Shown piece after piece: positions 9,166 through 16,622 of a stretch of 33,195 bases of DNA. A program made the position numbers and the translations under genes. Numbering within the stretch: position 1 is the first letter of the stretch; every line of letters begins with the position of its first letter. The stretch covers positions 1 to 33,195 of the forward strand of contig JANXAS010000036.1 of NCBI GenBank assembly GCA_025062195.1. Reading direction: 5' to 3'. The notes beneath the pieces are model-generated. The model saw only the letters and a program-made list of their open reading frames with translations, did not search any database and was not told the DNA's origin. This DNA comes from Armatimonadota bacterium (lineage in GTDB: Bacteria; Armatimonadota; Fervidibacteria; Fervidibacterales; Thermosaccharophagaceae).

Positions 9166-10610
9166 AGGTTGCGCAAGCCGCTTGCCTGTTCGTATGCGTA
9201 TGCAACTCGCAAGACAGTTGGCTCATCAAGCAGCCTGCCAATTATTTGCATCCCGATGGGCATGCCATCTTGAAATCCACATGGGATTGATATTCCCGGC
9301 AGCCCAGCCATGTTAACTGGTATCGTGCACACATCGGAAAGCTTCATCTGCAATGGGTCATCAACTTTCTCGCCGAGCTTGAAAGCCACCGTCGGTGATG
9401 TGGGAGTTATAAGCACATCGCAGGCTTCAAAAGCCCTTTCAAAGTCCCTCCTTATGAGTGTGCGCACCTTTTGCGCTCTTAGATAAAAAGCCTCATAGTA
9501 GCCGGCACTGAGCGCGTATGTGCCGAGCATGATGCGATGCTTTACCTCTCTGCCAAACCCCTCTTTACGCACGCGAGAATACATTGCGACGATGTCATTC
9601 GGTGTTGGCTCACACCTGTAGCCATATTGGACGCCATCGTATCGTGCCAGGTTTGAACTCGCCTCAGCCGGCGCGATGATGTAATATGCAGCGAGAGCGT
9701 ATTCGGCGGTTGGAGTTGAAACTTCAACTGCCTCTGCGCCCATCTCGGTCAGAAGTTCAATGCCTTTCAATACGGCATCTGCCACCCTCTCATCAACACC
9801 TTGAGCGAAGAACTCTTTCGGTATCCCTATGCGCAATCCCCTCACATCTGGGACAAGCGCATCCAGATAGTTTGGGACTGCCATGTTGATGGATGTTGAA
9901 TCCTTTGTGTCATGTCCGGCGATGAATTGGAGCATAATTGCACAGTCCATCACATCCTTAGTTATAGGACCAATTTGGTCAAGCGAGGAGGCGAAAGCGA
10001 TTAGCCCATATCTTGAAACCACACCATAAGTTGGCTTCAATCCGACAACACCGCAGAATGCAGCAGGCTGCCTTATTGAGCCGCCGGTATCGCTCCCGAG
10101 AGCGCCGAGGCATTCACCCGCTGAGACAGCTGCTGCTGAACCGCCACTTGAGCCCCCCGGAACCCTTGTTAAGTCCCATGGGTTGCGCGTCGGGAAAAAG
10201 CCGCTGTTCTCAGTTGATGAGCCCATGGCAAACTCATCAAGGTTCGTTTTACCGATTATGACGGCACCAGCAACTTTAAGCCGCTCAACTACAGTGGCGT
10301 CATAAGGTGGTTTAAAGTTGTGGAGTATGCGGGAGCCAGCAGTAGTCAGAATGCCCTTCGTGCATATGTTATCTTTGACCGCAATTGGTATGCCGGTGAG
10401 GATGGTCACATTCTCTTTCCGCTTTAATCTCTCATCCGCTGCTTTTGCTTCCTCAAGAGCTATATCCTCAGCGACAGTTATGAAAGCCTTCACAAGTTCC
10501 TCAACTTGCGATATGCGCTCAAGCACGGCTTTTGTTAGCTCAACCGATGAGATGTCCCCCTTCACAAGTAACTTGTGCGCCTCGGATATGGTTAACTGCC
10601 ACAGCTCCAT
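9135..10610 (-). CDS. gatA: glutamyl/aspartyl-tRNA amidotransferase subunit A
   Basis: GatA is the amidase subunit of GatCAB, which converts misacylated Glu-tRNA(Gln) or Asp-tRNA(Asn) to Gln-tRNA or Asn-tRNA using ammonia from glutamine. The 491 residues are full length. The Ser-cisSer-Lys triad is intact at K79 (IAVKDN), S154 (PGGSSGGS) and S178 ([11 protein letters not shown]), the same numbers as in the structurally studied Staphylococcus aureus enzyme. GAGGGTGG precedes the ATG. gatC lies 31 bases upstream on the same strand, while gatB is not in the window. The 3' end overlaps the convergent membrane protein gene by 31 bases. Confidence 0.97.
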   Translation of the reverse strand: MELWQLTISEAHKLLVKGDISSVELTKAVLERISQVEELVKAFITVAEDIALEEAKAADERLKRKENVTILTGIPIAVKDNICTKGILTTAGSRILHNFKPPYDATVVERLKVAGAVIIGKTNLDEFAMGSSTENSGFFPTRNPWDLTRVPGGSSGGSAAAVSAGECLGALGSDTGGSIRQPAAFCGVVGLKPTYGVVSRYGLIAFASSLDQIGPITKDVMDCAIMLQFIAGHDTKDSTSINMAVPNYLDALVPDVRGLRIGIPKEFFAQGVDERVADAVLKGIELLTEMGAEAVEVSTPTAEYALAAYYIIAPAEASSNLARYDGVQYGYRCEPTPNDIVAMYSRVRKEGFGREVKHRIMLGTYALSAGYYEAFYLRAQKVRTLIRRDFERAFEACDVLITPTSPTVAFKLGEKVDDPLQMKLSDVCTIPVNMAGLPGISIPCGFQDGMPIGMQIIGRLLDEPTVLRVAYAYEQASGLRNLQPPLKTAAV

Positions 10611-10641
10611 TTTTCATCCACCCTCTTGCATTTCCAATGGC

Positions 10642-10935
10642 TTATGATTCCTCAACTATCCTGGGCACGCGAAATGCATCTTCTGTGGCATCGGGAGCGT
10701 TTGCGAGCACTTCTTCTCTTGGGAGTGGTTTTTCAACCTCGTCTTCGCGAAACACATTTGTTATCGGTATCACATGGGATGTTGGCTCAACATCTGTGAC
10801 ATCAAGTTCTTTGAGTTTCTCCATATGCTCAAGTATTTGATTCAGCTCCCATGTGAAGCGCTCCACTTCAGCATCATCAAGCTCAAGGCGTGCAAGCCAC
10901 GCCACATGCAGGACATCCTCACGGCTGAGCCGCAT
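10642..10935 (-). CDS. gatC: glutamyl/aspartyl-tRNA amidotransferase subunit C
   Basis: This 97-residue protein is the small GatC subunit that wraps around GatA and GatB and stabilizes the complex. Typical features are the N-terminal VLHVAWLARLEL helix, an ILEHMEKLKELD helix, a VEPTSH stretch near the middle, and a C-terminal DAFRVPRIVEE that matches the conserved F-x-VP-x-(I/V) ending of the family. GAGGGTG lies upstream of the ATG. It is the first gene of a gatC-gatA operon. Upstream is a noncoding, repeat-rich region of about 600 bases. Confidence 0.96.
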   Translation of the reverse strand: MRLSREDVLHVAWLARLELDDAEVERFTWELNQILEHMEKLKELDVTDVEPTSHVIPITNVFREDEVEKPLPREEVLANAPDATEDAFRVPRIVEES

Positions 10936-10998
10936 GCGCTATCACCCTCGTGATGCGAAATACACACTGCTTTTTATGCTGTTTGTGACTTTTTAGGC

Positions 10999-11105
10999 TC
11001 GGCGCACTTTAAAACTCAATTCGCCATTTACTTCAAATTTTGTTGGTGCTTTGCTCCATGCCACTGGCTTTTGCCAGTGGTTGATGGCGAATTTACAAGC
11101 GCCGA
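10999..11105. repeat. nested inverted repeat (MITE/REP-like)
   Basis: Three pairs of arms are nested. The outer pair is TCGGCGC (10999-11005) with GCGCCGA (11099-11105). The middle pair is ATTCGCCAT (11019-11027) with ATGGCGAAT (11084-11092). The inner pair is CCACTGGC-TTTT-GCCAGTGG (11061-11080). All arms are perfect and share one centre region, so the whole about 107 bases could fold as one interrupted cruciform or RNA hairpin. Confidence 0.65.
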
Positions 11106-11161
11106 ATTTATTCAGCGAAAAAATCACGCTGTCTGAAGACGGCGCTCAAAAATTCGTCAGC

Positions 11162-11185
11162 TGCTATGGGCTAAAGCCCATAGCA
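11162..11185. repeat. perfect 11-bp palindromic hairpin
   Basis: TGCTATGGGCT at 11162-11172 and its exact reverse complement at 11175-11185 are separated by AA. No U-run follows on either strand, so an intrinsic terminator is unlikely. The GGGCTAAAGCCC core is a type of dispersed palindrome seen in many bacterial genomes. Confidence 0.7.
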
Positions 11186-11437
11186 TGGCTGGGGAAAATG
11201 GTCACCAACAACATTCGTAGTAAAGAGCGACTCAATTAATGCAGTGTGGCGCAATAGACGCAAATGCTACATCCCATCAACGTTAGCCACCGATTATCTT
11301 GGGGGCGACATCATCAAGTCGTATTCAACGCCCGATAAGCAGATGGACGAGTGCTGCAAGTGATGAAACGCATTTGAAAAAAACCGGTGAGCCATCATTC
11401 GCCGCTATCTCCGTGCTGAACGCACGGTTTTCGTTGG

Positions 11438-11515
11438 CTGCTCTCTATGGGTTAACTTTAGGGGTCGCAACTACAGCAGCCCACAGAGAGCAGTGGCAAC
11501 ATGTGTTAACTTTAG
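11438..11515. repeat. inverted repeat with flanking 11-base direct repeats
   Basis: CTGCTCTCTATGGG (11438-11451) pairs with the segment at 11480-11493 at 13 of 14 positions. GTTAACTTTAG occurs at 11451-11461 inside the loop and again at 11505-11515, a spacing of 54 bases. The element lies just downstream of the tRNA-Thr 3' end as the tRNAs are transcribed. Confidence 0.55.
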
Positions 11516-11541
11516 CGCCATACAAAACTGTTGACAGCACA

Positions 11542-11614
11542 AGCCCCCGCCGGGAATTGAACCCGGGAACCTCCTTCTTACCAGGAAGGCGCTCTACCAC
11601 TGAGCTACGGGGGC
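11542..11614 (-). tRNA. tRNA-Thr (GGT)
   Basis: The minus strand folds into a standard 73-base cloverleaf. The acceptor arms GCCCCCG and CGGGGGC pair perfectly. The D arm contains AGCTCAGTGGTAGAGC, the anticodon arm is CCTTC-CTGGTAA-GAAGG with anticodon GGT, and the T arm contains GGTTCAATTCC. The discriminator base is T and no CCA is encoded after it. It is 11 bases downstream of tRNA-Tyr and probably shares its transcript. Confidence 0.96.
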
Positions 11615-11625
11615 ATAACAACTTA

Positions 11626-11714
11626 TGGTGCAGGGGGGAGGATTTGAACCTCCGAAGGGCGGCGCCCACGAGATTTACAGTCTCGCCCCTTTGGCCAGAC
11701 TCGGGCACCCCTGC
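11626..11714 (-). tRNA. tRNA-Tyr (GTA), with encoded CCA
   Basis: This is a class II tRNA on the minus strand. The acceptor arms GCAGGGG and CCCCTGC pair perfectly. The D region is CCCGAG...GGCCAAAGGGG. The anticodon arm is CGAGA-CTGTAAA-TCTCG with anticodon GTA. A long variable arm (GGGCG/GCCC) and the T arm GGAGG-TTCAAAT-CCTCC follow. The discriminator is A at 11629, and CCA is encoded at 11626-11628, unlike the adjacent tRNA-Thr. It lies about 114 bases downstream of nadC on the same strand. Confidence 0.96.
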
Positions 11715-11828
11715 ACCTTCATTTGACGCAACCACAAAACATAATAACGCACTTCCTCACTTCAGTTCACCATTGCTTCTTCTTCAACTCGCCTTGTGCC
11801 AACGCATCTGTCCATCACTCATTGAGGC

Positions 11829-12689
11829 TCATGCTTGTTTGCGCTCAACTGAGACGATATCCAAAGCTATATCAAGCGCCGGCGCTGAGTGCGTTATTCT
11901 TCCAACCGAGATCAAGTTAACGCCGCAGGAAGCTACCTCACTCACATTTTCAAGCGTGATGTTTCCCGATGCCTCAATGACTGCTTTTCCGCCTATCAAC
12001 TTAACGGCTTCCCTTATCGTCTCAGCGTCCATGTTGTCCAACATGATGATGTCAGCACCGGCTTCAATCGCCTCTTTAACATCGGCGAGCGTGCGTGTCT
12101 CAACCTCAATCTTCTCACCCGGGGCATAATTTCGCGCTCGCCTTACAGCTTCGGATATGCTCCCGACAGCGCGTATATGATTGTCCTTAATCAAAATTGC
12201 ATCGTATAACCCGAAACGGTGGTTTGAGCCGCCACCCACCCTCACCGCATACTTCTCAAGCACTCTTAGGCACGGCGTTGTTTTGCGAGTATCAGTTATG
12301 GTCACTCCGTATGGGGAAGCAAGTTCAACAAATTTTGCGGTTAAGGTCGCAATGCCGGAGAGGCGTTGAAGAAAGTTTAACGCCACCCTCTCGCCCTTGA
12401 GTATGGTGCTGAGCTTCCCGTGCAATTTCGCAATATGAGTGTTGGCGCACACCCGTTCACCCTCTTTCACCAACATCTCAAATCGGATTTTTGGGTCAAG
12501 CGTTTCAAACACCCACATTGCAATTGGCAGCCCGGCAATGCATCCTGCTCCACGACTGACAATGATTGCGGTTCCAATAAGCTCATCATCAATCAAAGCT
12601 TCAGTGGTGATATCACCCGTGCCTATATCCTCGCGCAATGCTGCCTCAATTAACCCCTGAACTTCTTCTCTATCCAAATCAAAGCTCAT
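11829..12689 (-). CDS. nadC: nicotinate-nucleotide pyrophosphorylase (quinolinate phosphoribosyltransferase)
   Basis: NadC makes nicotinate mononucleotide, CO2 and pyrophosphate from quinolinate and PRPP in de novo NAD synthesis. The 286 residues are full length, with an N-terminal open sandwich domain and a C-terminal alpha/beta barrel. Signature segments are EDIGTGDIT near residue 20, DTRKTTPCLR at 133-142, GGGSNHRFGLYDAILIKDNH at 152-171 including K168, and EASGNI near 240. The usual Gly after TRKTTP is Cys here (C140), a minor oddity. A GGGGGAG site precedes the ATG. nadA and nadB are not nearby. The two tRNA genes lie downstream on the same strand. Confidence 0.97.
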   Translation of the reverse strand: MSFDLDREEVQGLIEAALREDIGTGDITTEALIDDELIGTAIIVSRGAGCIAGLPIAMWVFETLDPKIRFEMLVKEGERVCANTHIAKLHGKLSTILKGERVALNFLQRLSGIATLTAKFVELASPYGVTITDTRKTTPCLRVLEKYAVRVGGGSNHRFGLYDAILIKDNHIRAVGSISEAVRRARNYAPGEKIEVETRTLADVKEAIEAGADIIMLDNMDAETIREAVKLIGGKAVIEASGNITLENVSEVASCGVNLISVGRITHSAPALDIALDIVSVERKQA

Positions 12690-12866
12690 CTCTTTCTCCC
12701 CCTTGCCGTCAAAAGAAGGTGAACTTAACCTCTCATTTGGCGGGCGCCTTTAACAACTCATGCTATTAGATTCATCCGATGCCATTGGCAATTTTTCATC
12801 ATTGCCATCTTTGGTTGGGAAAGTCATCTTACAAGCATGCTCACCTCGTGCGCCAATACATTTTTA

Positions 12867-12882
12867 GCCGAATTAATTCGGC
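12867..12882. repeat. perfect 16-base palindrome
   Basis: GCCGAATTAATTCGGC is self-complementary over all 16 bases. A degenerate relative, GCCGAATTTATTCAGC, occurs at about 11101-11116 in the other noncoding region, which suggests a dispersed element or a binding site rather than chance. Confidence 0.6.
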
Positions 12883-12903
12883 GCTCTTTTGTCCCGCCAT
12901 CAA

Positions 12904-12946
12904 CTGTTGGTTAATGCCAGTGGTATGGATGGCTATGAACCAACAG
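12904..12946. repeat. 9-bp inverted repeat with 25-base loop
   Basis: CTGTTGGTT at 12904-12912 and AACCAACAG at 12938-12946 are exact reverse complements. The loop contains GCCAGTGG, which is also an arm of the hairpin at 11061-11080. Confidence 0.5.
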
Positions 12947-13299
12947 ATTTTTGAGTAATGCGCGCTTCAGCAAGTTGTAGTATGGCACATTCAAAGCCTT
13001 GAAAACGGTGTGAGGCGGCGTTTTCGCTGTGGACGAATATGCTTGGTTAAAAACAAATGGCATTGTGGGCGCATGAAGCACGCCCGAGAAAACTGGGCGA
13101 ACTATTGCCAGACTATACTGTTGACTGCCCATGGTAATTGCATCGTGCGGAGTGTGACAATTCTGGCATTGACGGCTCAGCCGCGATAGCGGCGGCAAGT
13201 ATATGCCTAATTCTGTGGGCGATTGACGCACGCAGTTGCAGCGCTGCATCTTTGCAATGCGTTTAGCCACTGCGAAGGCGATTTGAGGTGAATGATGGC

Positions 13300-13761
13300 A
13301 TGAAAGACGATAACAATAACACTTGCAAGGTGTGTGGCGCTGCAGTCCCTAAGGCAGCCATCTTCTGTCCGATGTGTGGTGCGAGGCTTGAGCGTGAACG
13401 ACAAGGCGATGCTAATCCGGCAGTGGTTGAGATGGTTGAGCAGTTCAGCAAGCGTGTGAGTGAATATCCAAACGATGCAGCAGCTCATTATAACCTCGCA
13501 TTGGCACTGCTCATGTTGCGCAGGTGGGGTGCTGCAGCACAATCGCTTGAGAAGGTGATCCAACTTGAGCCATCGTTCTTGGAAGCATATTTTTATCTTG
13601 CTCGGGTTTACATCGCTTTAGGCAACTTAGATGCAGCTCGTGCTGTTGTGTCCGAAATGATGAAGCAGGCTCCGGATGATGAAAGGACAAAGCGGGCTTT
13701 AAAGATGCTTCAAAGGGCGTCAGAGAAGCGCACCACCGATAGACGAGCAAACACAGCTTGA
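13300..13761 (+). CDS. zinc-ribbon and TPR-repeat protein
   Basis: The 153-residue product has an N-terminal zinc ribbon (CKVCG ... FCPMCG, first 30 residues). About three TPR-like helix pairs follow between residues 50 and 140, with the typical A-x-x-x-Y-NLA-ALL, W-x-A-A-x-x-LEKVIQLEP and AYFYLA-x-VY-ALG patterns. TPRs serve as protein-docking scaffolds; the partner is unknown. The ATG at 13300 has GAGGTGA 8 bases upstream, whereas the earlier in-frame GTG at 13288 falls within that site and is rejected as the start. The zinc ribbon has the same style as those of the FHA protein at 6206-6841. The oxidoreductase gene begins 41 bases downstream on the same strand. Confidence 0.85.
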   Translation: MKDDNNNTCKVCGAAVPKAAIFCPMCGARLERERQGDANPAVVEMVEQFSKRVSEYPNDAAAHYNLALALLMLRRWGAAAQSLEKVIQLEPSFLEAYFYLARVYIALGNLDAARAVVSEMMKQAPDDERTKRALKMLQRASEKRTTDRRANTA

Positions 13762-13802
13762 ATTGGCAACCTATAAACAAGGGGCTTACGAGGTGGTGTA
13801 TT

Positions 13803-14861
13803 ATGGGCAGTGTGAGGTCGCCATATGGGTTGAGTGAGCCAGTCACATGCGCGATTATTGGCTACGGTGGCGCCTTCAACATGGGCAAGCATCATGCCGA
13901 GTGGATACATTCCACTGGGCGAATGCGTGTTGTGGCGATTTGCGATATAGATGAGGAACGCCTTGAAGCTGCGCGCTCGGATTTTCCGGATGTGAGCACT
14001 TATTCAAGTGTCACGCAGCTGCTCTCAAAGCATGAATTTGATTTGGCGGTGATTGTGACACCGCACAACACTCATGCACCGATAGCGTTGCAATGCCTGC
14101 GCTCCGGAAAGCATGTCGTTGTTGAAAAGCCGATGTGCATCACCATAAGAGAGGCAACGGCAATGATTAATGAATCAAGGAAGCGCAATTTGATGCTTTC
14201 CGTTTTTCACAACAGGCGTTGGGACGGTGACTACCTCGCTATTAGAGAGGTCGTATCAAAAGGTGTAGTGGGCGATGTTTTCCACATTGAGATGTTTGGT
14301 GGTGGTTACGGCCATCCGGGCAGGTGGTGGCGCTCCGATAAAGCTATCTCGGGCGGAGCATTCTATGACTGGGGTGCTCATTATCTTGATTGGTTGCTTG
14401 GTGTGATGCAAAGGCGAATTTTGGCTGTCGGCGGTTTCTTCCATAAGCTGGTCTGGAACGATGTGACCAACGAGGATAATGTGGAAGCTGTAATCAAGTT
14501 TGAGGGCGGTGCTGTGGCTTATGTTCAACTCTCACACACAGCAGCTGCAAGAAAGCCGCGCTGGTTCATCCTCGGCACAAGAGGAGCTATCGTTGATTGG
14601 GGTGAGGGAACACTTACCGTCAACACATTCATTAACGGATTGCGCGCCGAAGCAAAAGTCCCATACAAGGAATCCCGTTGGCAATCGTATTACGAGAACA
14701 TAGCTGCTCACCTGCTCTACGGTGAGCCGCTCATCGTCAAGCCAGAGCAGGCAAGACGCACGATCGCCATAATGGAGCTTGCAGAACGCTCATCAAAAGT
14801 TGGGCGAATGCTAATTGTCCCATACGAGGATGAGGTTGAATTGCCATACTTGGCACCTTAG
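13803..14861 (+). CDS. Gfo/Idh/MocA-family NAD(P)-dependent oxidoreductase
   Basis: The 352-residue protein has an N-terminal Rossmann domain with AIIGYGGAFNMG (about 18-28) for the dinucleotide, an acidic CDID near 48-50, and the family EKP motif at 108-110. The C-terminal alpha/beta domain carries GGAFYDWGAHYLDWLLG, whose Asp and His match the usual catalytic face. Members oxidize or reduce sugars, inositols and related polyols, and the substrate cannot be named here. The ATG at 13803 follows AGGTGG at 13791-13796; the frame extends upstream to a TTG at 13758, but that overlaps the preceding gene and lacks support. It converges with the small membrane protein gene, with 183 bases of apparently featureless sequence between them. 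Confidence 0.92.
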   Translation: MGSVRSPYGLSEPVTCAIIGYGGAFNMGKHHAEWIHSTGRMRVVAICDIDEERLEAARSDFPDVSTYSSVTQLLSKHEFDLAVIVTPHNTHAPIALQCLRSGKHVVVEKPMCITIREATAMINESRKRNLMLSVFHNRRWDGDYLAIREVVSKGVVGDVFHIEMFGGGYGHPGRWWRSDKAISGGAFYDWGAHYLDWLLGVMQRRILAVGGFFHKLVWNDVTNEDNVEAVIKFEGGAVAYVQLSHTAAARKPRWFILGTRGAIVDWGEGTLTVNTFINGLRAEAKVPYKESRWQSYYENIAAHLLYGEPLIVKPEQARRTIAIMELAERSSKVGRMLIVPYEDEVELPYLAP

Positions 14862-15044
14862 AATAACGGGCGCAGGGAGCCGTCGGCTTCAGCCAACAGC
14901 AGTTCACATCAAGCCCGTGAAAGATTGCCTTAAGGTGAGGTTCCAGCACAGGGAGCATATCCTCAAAAAGTTTTCATGGGCGAAATGCTCATCCTGCACT
15001 TAAGTTGGGGGGCGAAAGTGCACCATCCCAAGTTACACGCTGAT

Positions 15045-15551
15045 TTATTGTTCGGAGCGCCTTGCATGGACAATCATCTCTCCGATTATGGGCAGCTTCC
15101 GTTTTATCACCTCTTTCAACGAGGCTCTCTCTATGACGAGCCTTTGCAGCTCCTCCCAACCATCTATTGAGCGCAAGCCGAGTTTGAAGTAAATTGCTCT
15201 CCCATCTTTACCCCTGATCCAACGCGTTGTCATTTCACAGACATCCTCCCAGCGCAAGCTCACCTTCACATACCTGTCGCGATAAGTAATTTTCTGTTCA
15301 TCAAGTAGGAGCACTGCAGTCATGTTCACGATGACAAGATACGAGCAGTAGATCCCGAAGCCGAATGAGGCGAGCAGGAGGATGAACATAGTCCTTGTCT
15401 CCATTGGGCTCTCAAACGGGAACCACATTATGGTGACCTGAGCCATCACGCCGAATACCCAAACAAAGAAGAGAATGACTATCCAAGCGCTCGCATATTT
15501 TCGGTATGTGAATGTGCGCAGTTGCATTTCAGGCTGAGGCTTTAATTCCAC
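15045..15551 (-). CDS. small membrane protein with two helices and a PH-like C-terminal region
   Basis: I do not recognise a named family. From the GTG at 15551 the protein has 168 residues: a short N-terminus, a hydrophobic segment at about 22-42, a second at about 54-80, and then a cytoplasmic beta-rich region (ITYRDRYVKVSLRWEDV) that resembles bacterial PH-like domains. The charged C-terminal helix ends in ARRSEQ. The GTG start is chosen because GGGAGGT lies 9 bases upstream (15561-15567); an ATG at 15596 would add 15 residues with no ribosome site. It lies 130 bases downstream of argF on the same strand. Confidence 0.75.
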   Translation of the reverse strand: MELKPQPEMQLRTFTYRKYASAWIVILFFVWVFGVMAQVTIMWFPFESPMETRTMFILLLASFGFGIYCSYLVIVNMTAVLLLDEQKITYRDRYVKVSLRWEDVCEMTTRWIRGKDGRAIYFKLGLRSIDGWEELQRLVIERASLKEVIKRKLPIIGEMIVHARRSEQ

Positions 15552-15560
15552 TTTTAGATT

Positions 15561-15567
15561 ACCTCCC
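15561..15567 (-). promoter_or_regulatory. ribosome binding site that selects a GTG start
   Basis: GGGAGGT on the minus strand, with a 9-base spacer, points to the GTG at 15551 as the start of the small membrane protein rather than the upstream ATG at 15596. Confidence 0.7.
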
Positions 15568-15681
15568 TGATTGGGGCAGCGCCGCACCTCATCCATTTAG
15601 AACTGTAAAACTGCTGCCAAATCATAATCGCTGCATTGCCCGACCAAATCTTAAATTGCCCCAACTTATAGGGCAAGCATT

Positions 15682-16617
15682 TCAAACACTATGCGCTATG
15701 AGCGCAAGGAGCGCCTTCTGCGTGTGCAATCTATTCTCTGCCTGTTCAAGGGCAACGCACCTATCCGAATCAAGCACATCATCGGTTATCTCTTCGCCCC
15801 TGTGCGCTGGCAGGCAATGCATTACTATTGCATGCTTCGGAGCTAACTCAAGCAACCTCTCATTAACTTGATAAGGGGCAAAGTCCGCCTTGCGCCTTTG
15901 TGCCTCTTGTTCCTGCCCCATGCTCACCCAAACATCCGTGTAGATTGCATCGGCATTCTTAAGCGCGTCTTTGGGCTCGTTGCCGACATTTACGCTTGCA
16001 CCAGTCGCGCTCGCAATGCTAACAGCTCGCTTAAAGATTTCTTCCTTGGGCTCGTAACCTTTCGGTGTGATGACGGAAACATTCACCCCAAGCATGGCGC
16101 ATAGAAGCATGAGCGAGTGAGCTACATTGTATCCGTCGCCGATGAAGACAAGATGCCTGCCCGTAAGCTCGCCGTAACGCTCCTTCAGTGTGAACAGGTC
16201 TGCAAGCGCCTGACATGGATGCTCAATATCCGACAGGGCATTTATGACCGGGATAGCTGCCCAATGCGCCATCTCCTCAAGCGTCTCATGCCTGTAAACT
16301 CTCGCCACTATCATATCAACCCATCTCTCAAGGTTTAGCGCTATATCTTTGACAGCCTCTCTTGTGCCGATTCCAACCTCAGCTTGTGTGAGCACAATTG
16401 GGTGTCCGCCAAGATGCTTTACTGCAAGTTCAAATGTCACCCTCGTCCTTAAAGAGGGCTTCTCAAAAAGTATCGCTACAGCCCTATGCAGCAACGGCTC
16501 TTTGAGCCCCTCTTTAACAGTGTCGGCTTTGTATTCGCTCGCCCATTGAAATACCGTCTCAACTTCTTCCGCTTCCAAATCGGTTACCGATAGGAAGTCC
16601 CTGTGCCTGCTGCCCAT
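15682..16617 (-). CDS. argF: ornithine carbamoyltransferase
   Basis: ArgF condenses ornithine with carbamoyl phosphate to citrulline in arginine synthesis. The 311 residues are full length. The carbamoyl-phosphate loop is S55-L-R-T-R59 (FEKPSLRTRVTFE), HPCQ is at 133-136, and the ornithine-binding HCLP motif appears near residue 270 (VMHCLPAHRGEE). An ornithine-loop SMGQE segment distinguishes it from aspartate carbamoyltransferase. It starts 5 bases after the polX stop, so the two genes are one operon, and its GGGTGA ribosome site lies at the end of polX. The other arg gene candidate in the window is the aminotransferase at 1513-2724. Confidence 0.97.
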   Translation of the reverse strand: MGSRHRDFLSVTDLEAEEVETVFQWASEYKADTVKEGLKEPLLHRAVAILFEKPSLRTRVTFELAVKHLGGHPIVLTQAEVGIGTREAVKDIALNLERWVDMIVARVYRHETLEEMAHWAAIPVINALSDIEHPCQALADLFTLKERYGELTGRHLVFIGDGYNVAHSLMLLCAMLGVNVSVITPKGYEPKEEIFKRAVSIASATGASVNVGNEPKDALKNADAIYTDVWVSMGQEQEAQRRKADFAPYQVNERLLELAPKHAIVMHCLPAHRGEEITDDVLDSDRCVALEQAENRLHTQKALLALIAHSV

Positions 16618-16622
16618 TTATA

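Larger units (their letters stand above)
10936..11541. other. noncoding region rich in inverted repeats
   Basis: About 600 bases between gatC and the tRNA genes hold no convincing gene. Open frames here run through palindromes and tRNA genes and lack ribosome sites. The region contains a nested inverted repeat (10999-11105), a perfect 11-bp hairpin (11162-11185), a short hairpin (11411-11427), a 14-bp inverted repeat with one mismatch (11438-11493) and an 11-base direct repeat. The gatC promoter should lie at the left edge, but I see no clear -35/-10 pair. Confidence 0.6.
12690..13299. other. noncoding palindrome-rich region
   Basis: About 600 bases separate the divergent nadC and zinc-ribbon/TPR genes. 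The left half contains GGCAAT/ATTGCC (12787-12806), the perfect palindrome GCCGAATTAATTCGGC (12867-12882), and CTGTTGGTT (12904-12912) paired with AACCAACAG (12938-12946). The right half contains a minus-strand open frame (12911-13270) with a CxxCH motif but no ribosome site, which I do not accept as a gene. Promoters for both flanking genes must be here, but none stands out. Confidence 0.5.

Noticed and set aside
11051-11239. 62-codon plus-strand open frame upstream of the tRNAs
   Set aside because: It reads through two perfect hairpins and has no ribosome site.
11299-12129. 276-codon plus-strand open frame
   Set aside because: It runs through both tRNA genes and the end of nadC in antisense, with no ribosome site; the tRNAs and nadC are certain.
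14862-15044. regulatory element between the convergent oxidoreductase and small membrane protein genes
   Set aside because: No hairpin followed by a T-run or other structure was found; it appears to be plain spacer.
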